DNA of 64,000 nucleotides, taken from the NCBI GenBank assembly GCA_027186245.1, contig CP114483.1, positions 32,645,642 through 32,709,641 on the forward strand. Reading direction: 5' to 3'. Both the position numbers and the translations under genes were made by a program. Below are positions 26,755-38,239 of the stretch, piece by piece; position 1 is the stretch's first letter; each line of letters starts with the position of its first letter. Source of the stretch: Coriaria nepalensis. Lineage: Eukaryota > Streptophyta > Magnoliopsida > Cucurbitales > Coriariaceae. Under the pieces are notes generated by a model, which saw only the letters and a program-made list of their open reading frames with translations, had not been told where the DNA came from and made no database searches.

Positions 26755-28113
26755 ATAAAAGTCTTCTTCTCTCTCACCTCGTTCGCCGACTCGCCAGTTT
26801 CTCGTTTTGCCCTCCAAAATCGAATTTTCCTCATTTGATGAATTATATCCAGCCCTAAATTTTCTTCTCCATTTCTTCTTCTTAATTTTTTTTCTCTTTT
26901 TCTGTCGTCTTCCTCCTTCACTCTGTATCCATGGCGGAGATTTAGATTCGACGCTTCTGCGAGCTCCAACTCTCTCTCGGGAAAGGTATTTTTTCTTGTT
27001 TACATTTTTTGAACTGAATTTTGAAAATTTTAGATTAAGCGTCGAGCTAATCTTACTAATTTGTTTCTCTACTTTATAATATAATGTTGCTGAATTTATT
27101 TGCAAATTGTTGAAAGGAAATGTGGAACCAAAAAAAAAAAAAATGGAATTAGTAGAAGCAAACACGAGTCTTTGCGAATGTAGTAAAAATTATGTGAAGT
27201 TATGGAGAACTTTGAATTGGATTTAGTTTAGACTTTTGGATTGGAGTATGATGATTTTTACATGATTACCTGAAAATCGCAACTATGATTCGTCTGAGTG
27301 TAATAATAAGCTTGATTTTTATCTTTAGTTAACTTATCTCCTGTTGTTTTTAGTTCCCTTAATTTGGGGGTATTGAATTCATCGGTGAATTTTTCTCGGC
27401 TCTCTTAGTCTTAGAATTCCTATTTCCTGCAGCTATTGATACTATTTGGTTTTTGGTTGAGGTAGCCCCCCTTTTAGGTACTTAAGAATTTCAGCTAAGC
27501 TTGCCTTGGGGGTTTTAGAACTAGTTTATTTATTAGTATATGATTGAATTTAATTTTATGTGATGTGTTCGCGGAAGAGTTTGGAAAACTATATAAATTG
27601 TATGTTCGACTAATTTCAAACTTGTAATAGGAACTGTTAGGCAAACTGGACTGAGATTGATGTTATAGTGTACTATTTTGACCTTCTTGCTATTAATTTT
27701 TTTTTTTGTTTTTTGGTTTTTAGACAAGCTTGTGTTATATTGTAATCTTGTACCTTTTTGTGTGGATCAATGAACTAATTTCTTTTGGAAGTGGAGTATA
27801 GGCTGAAGTTCCAACGATGAACAAAGATAGAACTAGTAGCCATACAAGCTTCTGATGCAATAACACATAATGCTTCATAAGGAAGCAAGACATTACTGGC
27901 TTAAGTGAACCTTTTCCCTGTTTTTAAGTTAGCCCTCATTTATTAATAAGCTAACTTCAATTTCACCATTGTCAGTACCCATGCTAGTAATTGGCAAGGT
28001 CAATGATTTATAACTTTGTTATATCTGTTTTTGTGCAGTTCATCTTCTAACCATGAATTCTTCTTTCAAACTAGTACCAGATTATTGACTTAAGATCTTA
28101 ACCTTCAATCATA
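26755..28113 (+). promoter_or_regulatory. Putative 5' leader of the DREB-like gene with a ~1.05 kb intron
   Basis: A weak TATA-like 'cataaaag' lies at 26753-26760. It is followed by a C/T-rich probable first exon ending at a donor (gaaag|gtattt, 26985/26986). A pyrimidine-preceded acceptor (gtgcag|ttcatc) lies at 28038/28039, 75 bp before the main ATG. The intervening DNA is T-rich, like a plant intron. Splicing is inferred; no transcript evidence is available. Confidence 0.5.
28053..28088 (+). CDS. Upstream ORF (11 residues) in the DREB leader
   Basis: ATG at 28053 in a good context (aaccATGa) opens an 11-codon frame that stops at 28086-28088, 25 bases before the main ATG at 28114. The main ATG has a weaker context (cataATGc). 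If transcribed as proposed, this uORF would lower initiation at the main start. Confidence 0.45.
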   Translation: MNSSFKLVPDY

Positions 28114-28656
28114 ATGCACAACCTGGAAAGTTCTCAAGCTAGAAGGCAAGGATCTAAGTCAGTAGCCAAGACATTAGCAGCATGGAAAGAATACAACAAC
28201 CAACTCGATTCTCATAACAGTGAGGCCAAACCAGCCCATAAAATTCCAGCCAAGGGGTCGAAGAAGGGATGTATGAAAGGAAAAGGCGGGCCTGAGAATT
28301 CCCGTTGCAGCTTCCGAGGTGTCAGGCAAAGAACATGGGGCAAATGGGTTTCCGAAATCCGGGCCCCAAATGGTGGGGGCCGCCTCTGGTTAGGTACTTT
28401 TCCAACCGCCATTGAAGCTGCTCTTGTTTACGACAAAGCTGCTAGGTCCATGTATGGGACTTGTGCCCGGGTCAACTTCTCCAATGTCTCAGCCCCTTGC
28501 TTCTTCCCAGAACCTTTTAAGAATTCTTCGGACTCTTCTTCTACCCCAAGAAAAACTCCTTCCAGGTCTTCACCTTCTTCGGGTGAAAACAATACTACAC
28601 CGGTCAGTTCCGAGTCTGATTTAACATCAGATCACAGTCTAGAAGGTGAATCTTGA
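28114..28656 (+). CDS. DREB2-type AP2/ERF transcription factor, short form
   Basis: A single exon of 180 residues. Residues 45-66 carry the DREB2 signature ([18 protein letters not shown]), which overlaps a basic nuclear-targeting stretch. The AP2 domain spans about 67-124 ([13 protein letters not shown] ... W-L-G-T-F). DREB-type V is present at position 14 (V79), but position 19 is A84, not the usual E. The family binds DRE/CRT elements (A/GCCGAC core) in drought, heat or salt responses. DREB2A-like proteins are about 330 residues; here only a Ser/Thr-rich tail of about 55 residues follows AP2, so the acidic activation and regulatory regions are missing. It may be a weak activator or a competitor. 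Family assignment is firm; DNA-binding and activation properties are inferred. Confidence 0.92.
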   Translation: MHNLESSQARRQGSKSVAKTLAAWKEYNNQLDSHNSEAKPAHKIPAKGSKKGCMKGKGGPENSRCSFRGVRQRTWGKWVSEIRAPNGGGRLWLGTFPTAIEAALVYDKAARSMYGTCARVNFSNVSAPCFFPEPFKNSSDSSSTPRKTPSRSSPSSGENNTTPVSSESDLTSDHSLEGES

Positions 28657-29070
28657 TTCGTTGGATTGAGAGAGATCAAATCCATGGCCCACTTTGGTGT
28701 GTTGTGTGTTTGTTTCTCGAGAAAAATTTGTATGGATAATGTTGATAGAAAATACATATGTATCACCCCCTCTTATGGTGTTGGTTTCAATGAATAGATC
28801 GTTCATTTTGGTCAGTGAAGTCTGAAATTTTAATCCCTTTTTAATTATATTAAATTTTAATATCCACTTCTCTCTCTATGTATATATATATATTCAAAAT
28901 CTGGGGGAAAAAGAAAAAACTGAAATGCACTTCCCTTGCCTAACTTCTCTCTGGAATCAAATCGAATCAAACACTATATACTGAAAAATTTAATTTCCTA
29001 AAAGAAAAAAATTAAAATGAAAAACTGATGTTACTGATGTAATATGAAACAGTCGGGAGCTCAAAATTTT
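28657..29070. other. DREB 3' region and intergenic DNA
   Basis: Nothing recognised apart from a short (TA)n at about 28880-28892. Confidence 0.5.
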
Positions 29071-30588
29071 CCAGTATGGAGACGCGATCTGCAAAGAAAC
29101 GAAGGCTTTTTTGAACATCGTTTCGGATAACGAATCCCATCATCGCCATAAAGCAGAATATTCAAGCATCTACACCGATAGATTCAGCGATCTCCCCGAC
29201 GCTGTTATCCAGAACATTCCTTACTCCTTTCGATCGAAACCGTCGCGTAAACCAGTGTTTTACTGAAACGGTGGCGTTTCATTTGGTCCACCTTCCCTGA
29301 CCTTGATTTCATGACCTTAAACCCTATCGACACCATTTTGCCTGCCAAATTACACTCGTCGGATTCAAGAGGAATGGATTTCATCGCTCAGCTTCTTACT
29401 CGCCGTAACAAGCATTCTGATCTTCGAATTCTGAAGTTCCGATCTGGACTCAGTTTCTCTCGCCTGACCGGCTTGATTCGTGGCGGGATCCGACATGATG
29501 TCCAGGAACTCGGCATAGAGGTCGCCACAGAAGATTACTTCAACTTCCCACGCGCCGTCGTGTCGAGCGAATCCCTCCGTGTCTTCTGATTAAAATCCTG
29601 TTACCCAAGCTTCCGCCTCCCGCCGTCGTCGGTGATAACCGGCGGTTTCAAAACGCTCCTCTCTTTGTCCCTCTCTCTCGTCATATTATAGAAGTCTCTC
29701 CTCGACATGTTTTTCCGACACGTCGTTTGCTCTCCTCAAGAAACTAAACCTCGCACTCTTGCTACGGACTAACACATCTCACCGTTAGATGCTGGAAGAT
29801 CTAACAATCGAGAATTGTTTTCAGCTTCATGGGTTAGAAGTTGCGGGCCCGAATAGCGAGATGTTTCGATAAAGTCAACGGTAAGAGTTGGGTCAAAATG
29901 AACGGGTCAAATCTTAAGAATCTAATCTGGGAATGTAATGCTATAACGGATAGTATTATCCTTCGAAAATTTAAACTCTCTTCAACAAGCATATTGGTTT
30001 CTTTGTACTCGAAGATGATTACATCTTAATGGATCGAAGCTTCAAAGTGTACACAATCTCTTATCCGGAATCTCTCACGTTCATTGCTCGACTTTCGGAA
30101 GCCAATGTGTCAAGGTACAAATGTTATAAGTAAATTGGAGAATTACTTGGATGGTCCGAGACTAAACTTAATGATTTGATATATTTTTTTGATGGATTAA
30201 ATTTAGTTTAAGATCATTTAAATATGTTTAAGTAAATTGTTACATGTGTTGCATATTCTTTGATTATAATTTATGTAGTTTTCGATCTTGTTCGGTTGCA
30301 GTTTTTGTCGAACAGCAATTACTGTTCGGGTTATTTAAATCCATTCAACAACCTCAAATTCCCAGAGTTGCATGCTAGTTTAAGAGTTCTCCTACACTCT
30401 GGACACTCACTCTCAAGATTATATCGAAAGAAGAGTAGGTAATACTACTGTTTGAGTTTTAAACAATCTCTTATAACTGATATACGTGATCACTTTTGTG
30501 AGTGAGTTGGCGGGACTCATTACCTTCTCTCATTAACTTCTCTCACACAAGCGGTATATGTATAATGTATGGATATGCAACATCGTTA

Positions 30589-30725
30589 AGGGTGAGCAAT
30601 TTGAATCCGATCCAGTTCATCTATTTTCCTTTAATACTACCTATAAACTACAAAATAAAATTCCTTAAAAAAAAAAAGGATCACAGTCGAATCATATTGA
30701 TCACGTTCGATCCATTGCTCAACCC
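30589..30725. mobile_element. MITE copy 1 (GGGTGAGCAAT ends)
   Basis: The left end 'agggtgagcaat' (30589-30600) is the near-exact inverted partner of 'attgctcaaccct' (30713-30725), enclosing about 137 bp. It lies in the last intron of the F-box pseudogene. No matching target duplication was seen. Confidence 0.6.
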
Positions 30726-30744
30726 TAATATTAATCATAGCTAG

Positions 30745-31002
30745 AGTTGAGCAACGAATTTGATCGCTCGATCTTCATTTTTTTTTTGGTCTTTGATAGA
30801 GCAATTAGTTCATACATTTAAGGAAATTGTTTGTAAGAAAATAAGTAATTGAAAAATACCTTTAAAAGAATTCAATTAAAAAGGAAAAAAATTGCATTCA
30901 TAAATAAATTAGAAAAGAAAAAAAATTAAAAAGGAGAAATGAAGTCACAATCTTGCCTTTTCATAGCCGAATCGATCGGATCCATATTGCTCACCCCTAT
31001 TT
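30745..31002. mobile_element. MITE copy 2, flanked by ATAGCTAG
   Basis: The left end 'agttgagcaacga' and right end 'tattgctcacccctattt' are inverted partners of the same family as copy 1. The element is flanked by an identical 8-bp direct repeat ATAGCTAG (30737-30744 and 31003-31010), the duplication length of hAT elements. Subterminal 'gatcg' motifs (gatcgctcgatc, cgaatcgatcggatcc) support the pairing. Confidence 0.65.
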
Positions 31003-31577
31003 ATAGCTAGTACTTAAAAAATTGACATTTAATTTTTTTTTTAGGAATGGTATAGGGATTTTTGGAAAATCTCGAACTCGAGGGATGAACACTTTTGGGA
31101 GTCGCAACGAGAGTCGTTGAAATGCTTCCTCGAGAATCTGAAGGTGGTGAAGATTCATGGCTTTGTGGAGTGTGAGAATGAAGTTAGTCTAGCCAAGTTC
31201 TTGTTCAAATATGGGAAGGGTTTGGAGGAGATGACTGTTTGTATTGGAAATCGGGGTGCTAGAGATGCTCTAAGGCGACAGAAAATCAGGTCACAGCTGA
31301 AGGGATTCTCTTGGGACTCTTCTAATGCCAAACTTGAATTTCAATAGAATAATCAGTTTAGTTAGTTTTGCATATGTCTAGTTCATTCTTGTTGCTAGCT
31401 ACCTTCTATTTTGATATATATATTTCGGTTTATTCATTCTTTAACTGTCTATTACACTTCTCTCCACAATTTGGACTACTAGGTTGCTTTCAAATGAGGT
31501 AGTATTTAACCTTAAAGCTTTAGAGATTTCTTCTCTTCAATGATCCCCCAGCTCCATGGACCATGACATCTTAAGTT

Positions 31578-31760
31578 CATTCTAGACGGCTCTGTTCACT
31601 CGAGGCAACCACGGCTCAGTTGGTATCGGAGGGCTCTCTCCGCAATCATCATGTCATATCCTTGCAGCTTTCTCCCTATATGTTGCTTCCCTATACCCTA
31701 ATCCAGCAGAGTTCCTAGCCGTCAAAGAAGTCATTTCATTCTTCAAGAGCATGATTTATG
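31578..31760 (+). pseudogene. RNase H-like domain fragment (LINE/RVT_3 type)
   Basis: The plus frames give L-D-G-S-V followed, after a frameshift, by G-N-H-G-S-V-G-I-G-G and then A-A-F-S-L-Y-V...A-E-F-L-A-V-K-E. This is the plant RNase H-like pattern (catalytic D in DGS, E in AE..A) carried by non-LTR retrotransposons. No RT was found beside it. Confidence 0.6.
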
Positions 31761-31973
31761 TTTCAGTTACTTCAAATTATTATGTTTATACTAAAAGCAA
31801 GAATATTTTGAAGTTAGCACGAGAGAATTAGAGAAGACCTCAATCCGTAGATAAGGAGTAATCATATATATAAATTACCTATTTCCACTGTTCTGACATA
31901 CTATATATGAATTTAAGTTTAACATAATCTCTAAACATAAGATTTTTATGTAGTCCCTAATAGGCAATCATAA

Positions 31974-34681
31974 TCAATTTTGGGACCATTGTTTATGACC
32001 TGGAACCCAATTAGGGCATTTGGGGCTGAAGTATTTTGAAACAACCCTAGAGTTCAAAAGGTCAACAATGGGTGCGTACTTCACACAACGAGGTGTCTTA
32101 TACTGGTTTATAGAAGCACCCAACTGGCTTAAAGCATAATCCATGAGCTTATCAAATGTCCCTATCTCTAGGATCCGTATCTCTAAAGGACCGATCGACT
32201 TGTTGGAAACCCGCCCCTGTCTATAAACACTGTTAAGACACTCCTCAACTGCAAGACAACATTCCTCCAAAACTGAAGGAGCTGGAAGTACAGGTGCCTC
32301 TCCAGTACTAGTCCTAGGACTGGTCTGGCTGATTTCCCAGTACAAAACGTAGTGGCCTGGAATTGAGCTTGTGTCAGCATAACTCGTGTACTCAATTAGA
32401 GTAGCACCAGTTGGAGTTAGATGTTTAGCCGCACTCTTTACTGCGTTTTGTAGCTCAACTTCATTGGTCTTGTCTGAATCAATGCTGAGCGCCACGTTTT
32501 TTCGACACACGAAGTTGAATTGTGGTGCTTTGTTCTTGAATCCGGATACTTTAAGTATGTCACCAACACGATAGCGATAAAGCCCTGCAGGATCATAATG
32601 TATTTTATTTTTATTTTTACTAATACACACCAAGCTGACATGTATGAATAGTAGAATCCTGTCTAATGCAGGATCATAAAAGCCCCCGAAAATTTGGTGC
32701 ACATGCAAAAGGATAAATGGGCATAAAAAAATAACCTAATTCATAAATGAGTAAAATGTCAAGGTTCGAATAAATAGTAAGCTCTTTAATGTTACTATGT
32801 AAAATAGGTAGAACTATAAAATTAAGCCTTTTTAGTATGTTCAGATTTGAAAAATCTACTTAAAAATTAGTGATTAATTTTAATTACATACCTGCATATG
32901 TGGTGACAACAAGTTCATATTCTTGCCCTAATTTGACATCAACGAGAGCAACTAAGTCTTCACATTCTTTCTTGTCAAGATCACCCGGTTCCAAATCAGA
33001 GTTTGTGAGTACCAGATGTTTAGATCTATTCACTGGCAAGAACTCGAAGTAGGCCATAGTAGGAATCAGGGTATAAGAGACTTCACTTGGGTGGCATAAA
33101 GGGTTCAGATTGAGGCCAAAATAACACTCAGAAGAAGCATACATAGTACAAACAAGGGGAAGTCCATTGCTGTAGTAATCAAGTGTGGGAATATATTGTG
33201 ACATAGTCCCTGTCACAATTACATCTATATACTTAGTATTTGGCCACAACCTAGTAATAACCCCTTCCCAAGATTCCTTACCACATTCAAATTCAACAAA
33301 ATCCGCAAGCTTTGGATCGGGTTTTAGAATTTTTGCAACGGATTCTCTCACTGTTGGGTCCATTATTCTTGGGTTCAATATTCCCGTCCTAATATCATTT
33401 ACCAAAAGAGCCCAATGTTTCTCGATAAACTTGACGGAACGAATGAATCCGGAAGCAAAAACGGCACCAACACGTAGGACTTGCATGTTTTGGCAAAGTC
33501 CACAAAGCAATTGAGAGTACATGCTTTGGTAAGAATCTAGGCAGAGAATGGTTTCATTAGGGCTTGTATAGTGTGTGTATGGATCATGAGGCCTGTCCTT
33601 GAAGTATGTGCTTTTGTAGTAGCTTGTAAGAACAGGACGAGCAACTAGACCTCCAGGTGTTTTGGCTTCTGCTTTTATGAACAGAAAATACATCCCTTTG
33701 CCTTTGTCTAAATCGGGCACGAACTGGTTCATTACAGGCATTAATAGACTATAAAGCAGTGATCTTCGACTCTCTAGCTCTTCTTCAATTGTTGGCATTA
33801 ATTTCCTCTCTCCTCCTGATGTCCCAGAGCTACAAGGAATGTAACATATATGAAAACCTTGTCATCATTAATTACTACTGATTACATGTAAATAATCTTA
33901 CAAGTTCATAATATATGCAGATGAGAGCAGTACGTGAAGAGACAAAATTACAAACCTTTAACAACATAAATTAACCATATGATATAATAACAGGTAATGT
34001 AGAAGTCTGAGCTTTAGTCAATTATTGTCCGAAAAGCTTAAACTTTTAGAAAATTGATTCGACAATATATTTTTGATATTGATCAGACACTAAATTATCT
34101 AAATTCATTTTAAAATTATTCCAAAACCTTAAACTGTTAGGAAATAGATTTAACTATACAGATTAGGCATAGTGGATGTTTACTTTCCAAATGAAATTCA
34201 AATTATTATAGTATTGACTTGAGACAACATATGCAAGCAACAAATACTAATTAACCATATATCCGATATGATCTACACAAGGACATAATCATGATTAAGT
34301 ACAAGTTTATCACCTGGTTAAGAACTCTGATATGGGTTCAGAGCAAAGAATCTTAGAATCATCACCCGCTGCAATTCGATCAATATACGGCTTCAGATCT
34401 TCATAGCTAACAACCGGCATCACCTTCTTAAAAGTCTCTCTATCTGTTTTGCCATTGAGACCATGTTTTTGCAGGTACTCAACATCAGCACTGCGAGAAA
34501 GAATTTCAGTGAGAACCTTTTGTTGAACTTCATCTGCATTAGTTGTAACATCTTCTATGAATTCCAATGCCTTGTTGTTAATTTCGTCGTTGGTTTGATG
34601 ATGATCATAATTGTAATTCTCCATCTCTTTTGTCTGTTCTTGGGAGCTTTCTAGCATGGCTTTTGCTGATGATGGGAACAT
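31974..34681 (-). CDS. GH3 acyl acid-amido synthetase, group II (auxin-conjugating type)
   Basis: Exons on the minus strand are 34681-34314, 33829-32892 and 32584-31974, with GT-AG introns. They total 1917 nt, 638 residues, slightly longer than most GH3s because of the N-terminus. An alternative start is the internal Met (M-E-N-Y) at residue 20. ATP/AMP-binding motifs are intact: [10 protein letters not shown] at 123-132, Y-A-S-S-E-C-Y-F-G at 353-361 and Y-R-Y-R-V-G-D at 438-444. The group II hallmark T-S-P-N-E-T-I-L-C is present near residue 211. Group II enzymes adenylate indole-3-acetic acid and join it to amino acids in the cytosol, lowering free auxin. Overall it is close to the GH3.6/GH3.17 type from memory. 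The exact acyl substrate and amino acid are not readable. A GAGACA (TGTCTC on the coding strand) lies in intron 1 near 34213; no clear AuxRE was seen in the near promoter. Confidence 0.95.
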
Positions 34682-36020
34682 GTACTTAATTTAAACCCAA
34701 TCTCACGTATGGAAGAGTGAGTTATAAGCACTATTTTTTTTCTCTCTTTTTTAACCAGTTAGTATAGGAAATGAGTGATCATGGAGGGATATAGAGTCAT
34801 ATAGATATGAGAGAGAGAGGGGGAGAGAGAAACGTGATGGTTTGACCCACCCACCTAAGCATGCAAAGAGATAATATAACATAGTTGGTATATTGCTGGC
34901 CTAAATTAATAATGGTTAGTTATTAAGAACCCATGATTTTCTGGCCAAAATGAAAAAAAATTAAGAACCCATGAAATATACCAAAACTATGAATCACCCT
35001 CTCATTTTTTAGAATTTGACCATGCATAGGTTACAAGTTATTGCTGAGATATCTTAATCTATTTTTGTAATAAAGTATATGAATCACTCAAATTATATCA
35101 TATCAGTATTTGATATTATCAGATGCTAATATAACTTAATTATATGTATGGATTACAAATTGCAACTTTTGTGTTTATCCTACTTTTTTAAGTACAGTAT
35201 TCTTACTTTATTACATCAGTTCGGAGTATTATATTTCAAGAGTAGGTTAAAATTTCTCATTACAACTTACGAGAAAACCCAAGCTAAACTGTTCGACCTA
35301 GAACAAAAATCCGGATCAGGATTCAACTCTTTTCAAATAAATTTGAACTTGAGAAATTGTTTATTTAGTGGGATTTTCATCCTTAAATCAATTACGTAGG
35401 GTTAAAATTTTGCAAGAAAAATTCAACTGGCAAGAGGAGGAAGAAGGTGGATTGGCAATTGGACGGGCAAACTCCAGAAAAGTCGGTGAAAGTACAAGTG
35501 GGGTTACCACCTTACCGGGTACATGCGTGCATGTACAACGCAGGGATGTTGCTAAGAAAACCGGCAAAAATAGGTTCCGTGATTTGGTTTAAGAACTAAA
35601 AGATATAAAAAGGGTTTTCTTCTTCTTCACGTCAAGAAATCCTCGTTTTGTCACGCTACTTTAATACATAGCATTTCACCTTCGGTGATTTGTTTTTGAT
35701 ACGTTGTTTCGTATTCAAACTTGTTCTCTACATAATTTATTACTCTATATATATAAATAATGTAACTGAGATCTTCATTTTTGTTGAATTTGGGTTCTAA
35801 CTTCTAATTTATTGTCATATGACATATTTTAGGTCTTAAATTTTTCGATGACAAAATATGTTTATGTTATTTTAGAATTATGTTCAAGTAATACTTGGAA
35901 CTTTATTTTGGTGGTTTTGATTTTTATCTCCCACTTTTGATTTTTCTTCTTTTTTCTAATAAAACTTTCTATCTTTATTCTAAAAAATAAAAATTTAAAA
36001 AAATGTCTTAAATTTTTGAT
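34682..36020. other. GH3 upstream region and intergenic DNA
   Basis: A (GA)-rich stretch lies at 34808-34832 (gagagagagaggggg...). No clear TATA box was found, and no other gene was recognised. Confidence 0.5.
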
Positions 36021-36029
36021 ATGTGACAT

Positions 36030-36357
36030 CAATGGTGGATCCATGATTTCTATGTTCGGTAGGTAACCCCCTATAATATGTTAAAATTAGAGAAATAATT
36101 TGGAGCAAGTGAACGAAGTATGATATAATAAATAAATATTTTATTATTTATTTATTAAAATATTTTATTAAACAAATTAATTTTACATCTAAAAATAATT
36201 CAACACTTATTCATTTTATATTATATATTTATAAGAATCTATGAGGATAAGATTATAAGATATTTTAACAACATTTTATTTATTATGGACAAAAACTTAA
36301 ATTTTAAAAAGTTTGTTGAACAATTGCCCCCACAGCCCAACGATGGATCCATCAGTG
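36030..36357. mobile_element. hAT-type MITE with perfect 8-bp target duplication
   Basis: The left end is caatggtggatcca (36030-36043). The right end is tggatccatcagtg (36344-36357), whose complement is cactgatggatcca; 11 of 14 positions match. Identical 8-bp direct repeats TGTGACAT flank it (36022-36029 and 36358-36365). The ends resemble the CAGTGGCGGATCCA termini common in plant hAT elements. The 328-bp interior is AT-rich and non-coding, so it depended on a transposase in trans. Confidence 0.85.
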
Positions 36358-36365
36358 TGTGACAT

Positions 36366-37200
36366 GACTTTTATACTTCAACTAAACATTCTTAGCATAA
36401 ATAGATATTATATAATGGGATGTTTATTTAAATAATTTTATGTCAAAAAACTTTTTGTCAACTAACTCATTTGACTTTGTTTCTTAGATAACCTATTATT
36501 TATTTTGTATTTAATAAATAAAGAAAAACAAAAAACAAAATTTCACTTATATCCCCCTCACCCTCATCATCGCCCTTTCTCGATGAAAAATAGAAGTGGA
36601 AACCTTCGCCAAAATAAAAATGACCTAACTCATGACCTCAACCAAAAAAAATGTTGCCTTACTCCCATTGTTTCGATTTACTCTTATTGTTCTGATTTTT
36701 TTCTTGATCCTTCGTTAGAGAATAATAATCTTCGTGAAGAAGGAGAAGTTGCGCTATTCCAACATATACAAACATCATTGTCAGAGGTACATATTATTTT
36801 TTTCTGTCATTTTTAATTTTACTTTGTCTTTAGTAGGTATGCACATACTGCGAAATTTGTTCTTTAAATTTTAGTCATTTGTTTTGCTCACGACTTGGTA
36901 ATAGTCCTTTTCCTCCATTGACAGAGATCTAAAAGTGGTAATGAACTGAAAAAGTAGACCGTTATTATTAATTTCGGATCATTATTGAACTAACACATAG
37001 ACTAAAAATAATTTTGGATTGTCGTTTCAAACCAGTATTAATTGGTCTGATATGTAGGACCGAAATTAATTTTTGTCCAGTGATAAATGGTCTAAAATCT
37101 TGGACCGTAATTAATGACTGTCCAAGATTGTAGTCTAGGAATTTTTTATTTATTTATTAGAATCATAATTTTTTTACAGGTCAAGATATAGATTTGAAAT
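36366..37200. other. Intergenic region with GGACCG-type repeats
   Basis: Between 36955 and 37135 short variants of 'gacc(g/a)(t/a)aatt' and 'ggtctgatatgtaggacc' recur in both orientations, like the subterminal repeats of a CACTA or MULE element. No TIR was found. The rest shows nothing coding. Confidence 0.35.
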
Positions 37201-37249
37201 TATTTATTTTTCAAGAATGGTATTACCTGTATTTATAGCCGTATGCTTG

Positions 37250-38043
37250 ATGATGAATGAAAGGATGATGATGAGACCTCAAAGCTATTGAAATCTTGGG
37301 TTCTAAACATCTTATAAAGGTGGAAGGGTGTTTCAGTTGAAATAAGTGTCAGTTTTAGTGAGTTGTTAGAGGACATCTACAATGTTATTTGGATTGATTC
37401 TAATAAATTTGATATGACAATAGCATACAAGCCGTTATTTTCATCGATCACTAATCCAATATTTATAGAAAATGATGTAGATGTGAAGCTATTTGTAGTC
37501 CATGCCTATTTGACATCAAATCCGTATTCACTGCATGTGATGTTGATTCCGAAGGGGAGAGGTAGTATTCATGTTCGAGAGCAACGTCAAGTACTTGATA
37601 TTGGTAATGATGAAAATGATAATTTTATAAGTTATGAATATTTAAATGACGGTCAGAATGTGTATGTGGAGAAAAATGATGTTGAGCTTAAGGTTGTGGT
37701 TGAGGATGATGAAGAGAATGAGGATGTGATGGAGGATGATGTTAGAGATGATGGGGGGTGGAAGAATAGAGGAAGAATGTGGTAAACGTTTGTTCTAGGA
37801 TGACTATTTTGATAGAGTAGTATTTACCCATAATATACCTGATACTTTATCTACTCGAGAGGATCCATATCCGATATCGGTTCTTGACTTACCACCACCT
37901 ATTTTACCACAACAAGAAAGTAAAATTAAAGACAAGGGCGATGATGAATATGCCAATATTTTTCTTATTGCTACTCAACCCGAGGTATTGAGTACTAATT
38001 TTTCTGGCGTTGGAAGTAATTTACTCCCGATTACTTCTTCCTA
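37250..38043 (+). pseudogene. MULE transposase N-terminal region fragment
   Basis: Reading frames from about 37320 (F-S-E-L-L-E-D-I-Y-N-V) to 37785 and on in another frame to 38043 show features of a MULE transposase N-terminal domain. These are an L-x-x-x-I-Y...N-x-F-x-M/L-x-I-A-Y-K-P block, an 'ENDVDVKLFV' block, then a long acidic stretch (E/D-rich, about 37600-37750). 'FSELLEDIYNV' matches the fragment at 58.6 kb. The catalytic domain is absent, and a frameshift lies near 37782. Confidence 0.55.
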
Positions 38044-38239
38044 ATAAAGTAGAGATGAGTTGAGGAAGGAATTAAAAATAAGTCTATAGATGCATGCGAT
38101 CTGATGAAATTTTAAATGCAAAGTGTAAACCCTCGAAAATGCTAACTATTCCTAATTTTAATAATAGAAATAGTAGGAGATCTTTTAATGATTTTTAAGG
38201 TAAAGGAGGGTTTAAATTTAATTAAACAAAAAAAAAATG

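Larger units (their letters stand above)
29076..31347 (+). pseudogene. F-box/LRR/FBD protein pseudogene
   Basis: The start M-E-T-R-S-A-K-K-R-R at 29076 runs into a stop after 12 codons. A neighbouring frame then gives the F-box start (D-R-F-S-D-L-P-D-A-V-I-Q-N-I) near 29175-29217. LRR-like segments follow in shifting frames (29311-29589, 29700-30115). After a probable intron, 'FLSNSNYCSGYLNPFNNLKF' occurs near 30304-30363. A last segment at about 31045-31347 matches the FBD domain (L-E-N-L-K-V-V-K-I-H-G-F, L-L/F-K-Y-G-K-G-L-E-E-M). F-box/FBD proteins are SCF ubiquitin-ligase adaptors. At least three frameshifts or stops, and loss of the second half of the F-box, make this non-functional. The last intron contains two MITEs. 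Confidence 0.85.

Noticed and set aside
26686..27165. 159-codon minus-strand open frame
   Set aside because: Basic, low-complexity sequence antisense to the likely DREB leader; no domain, no homologue recognised.
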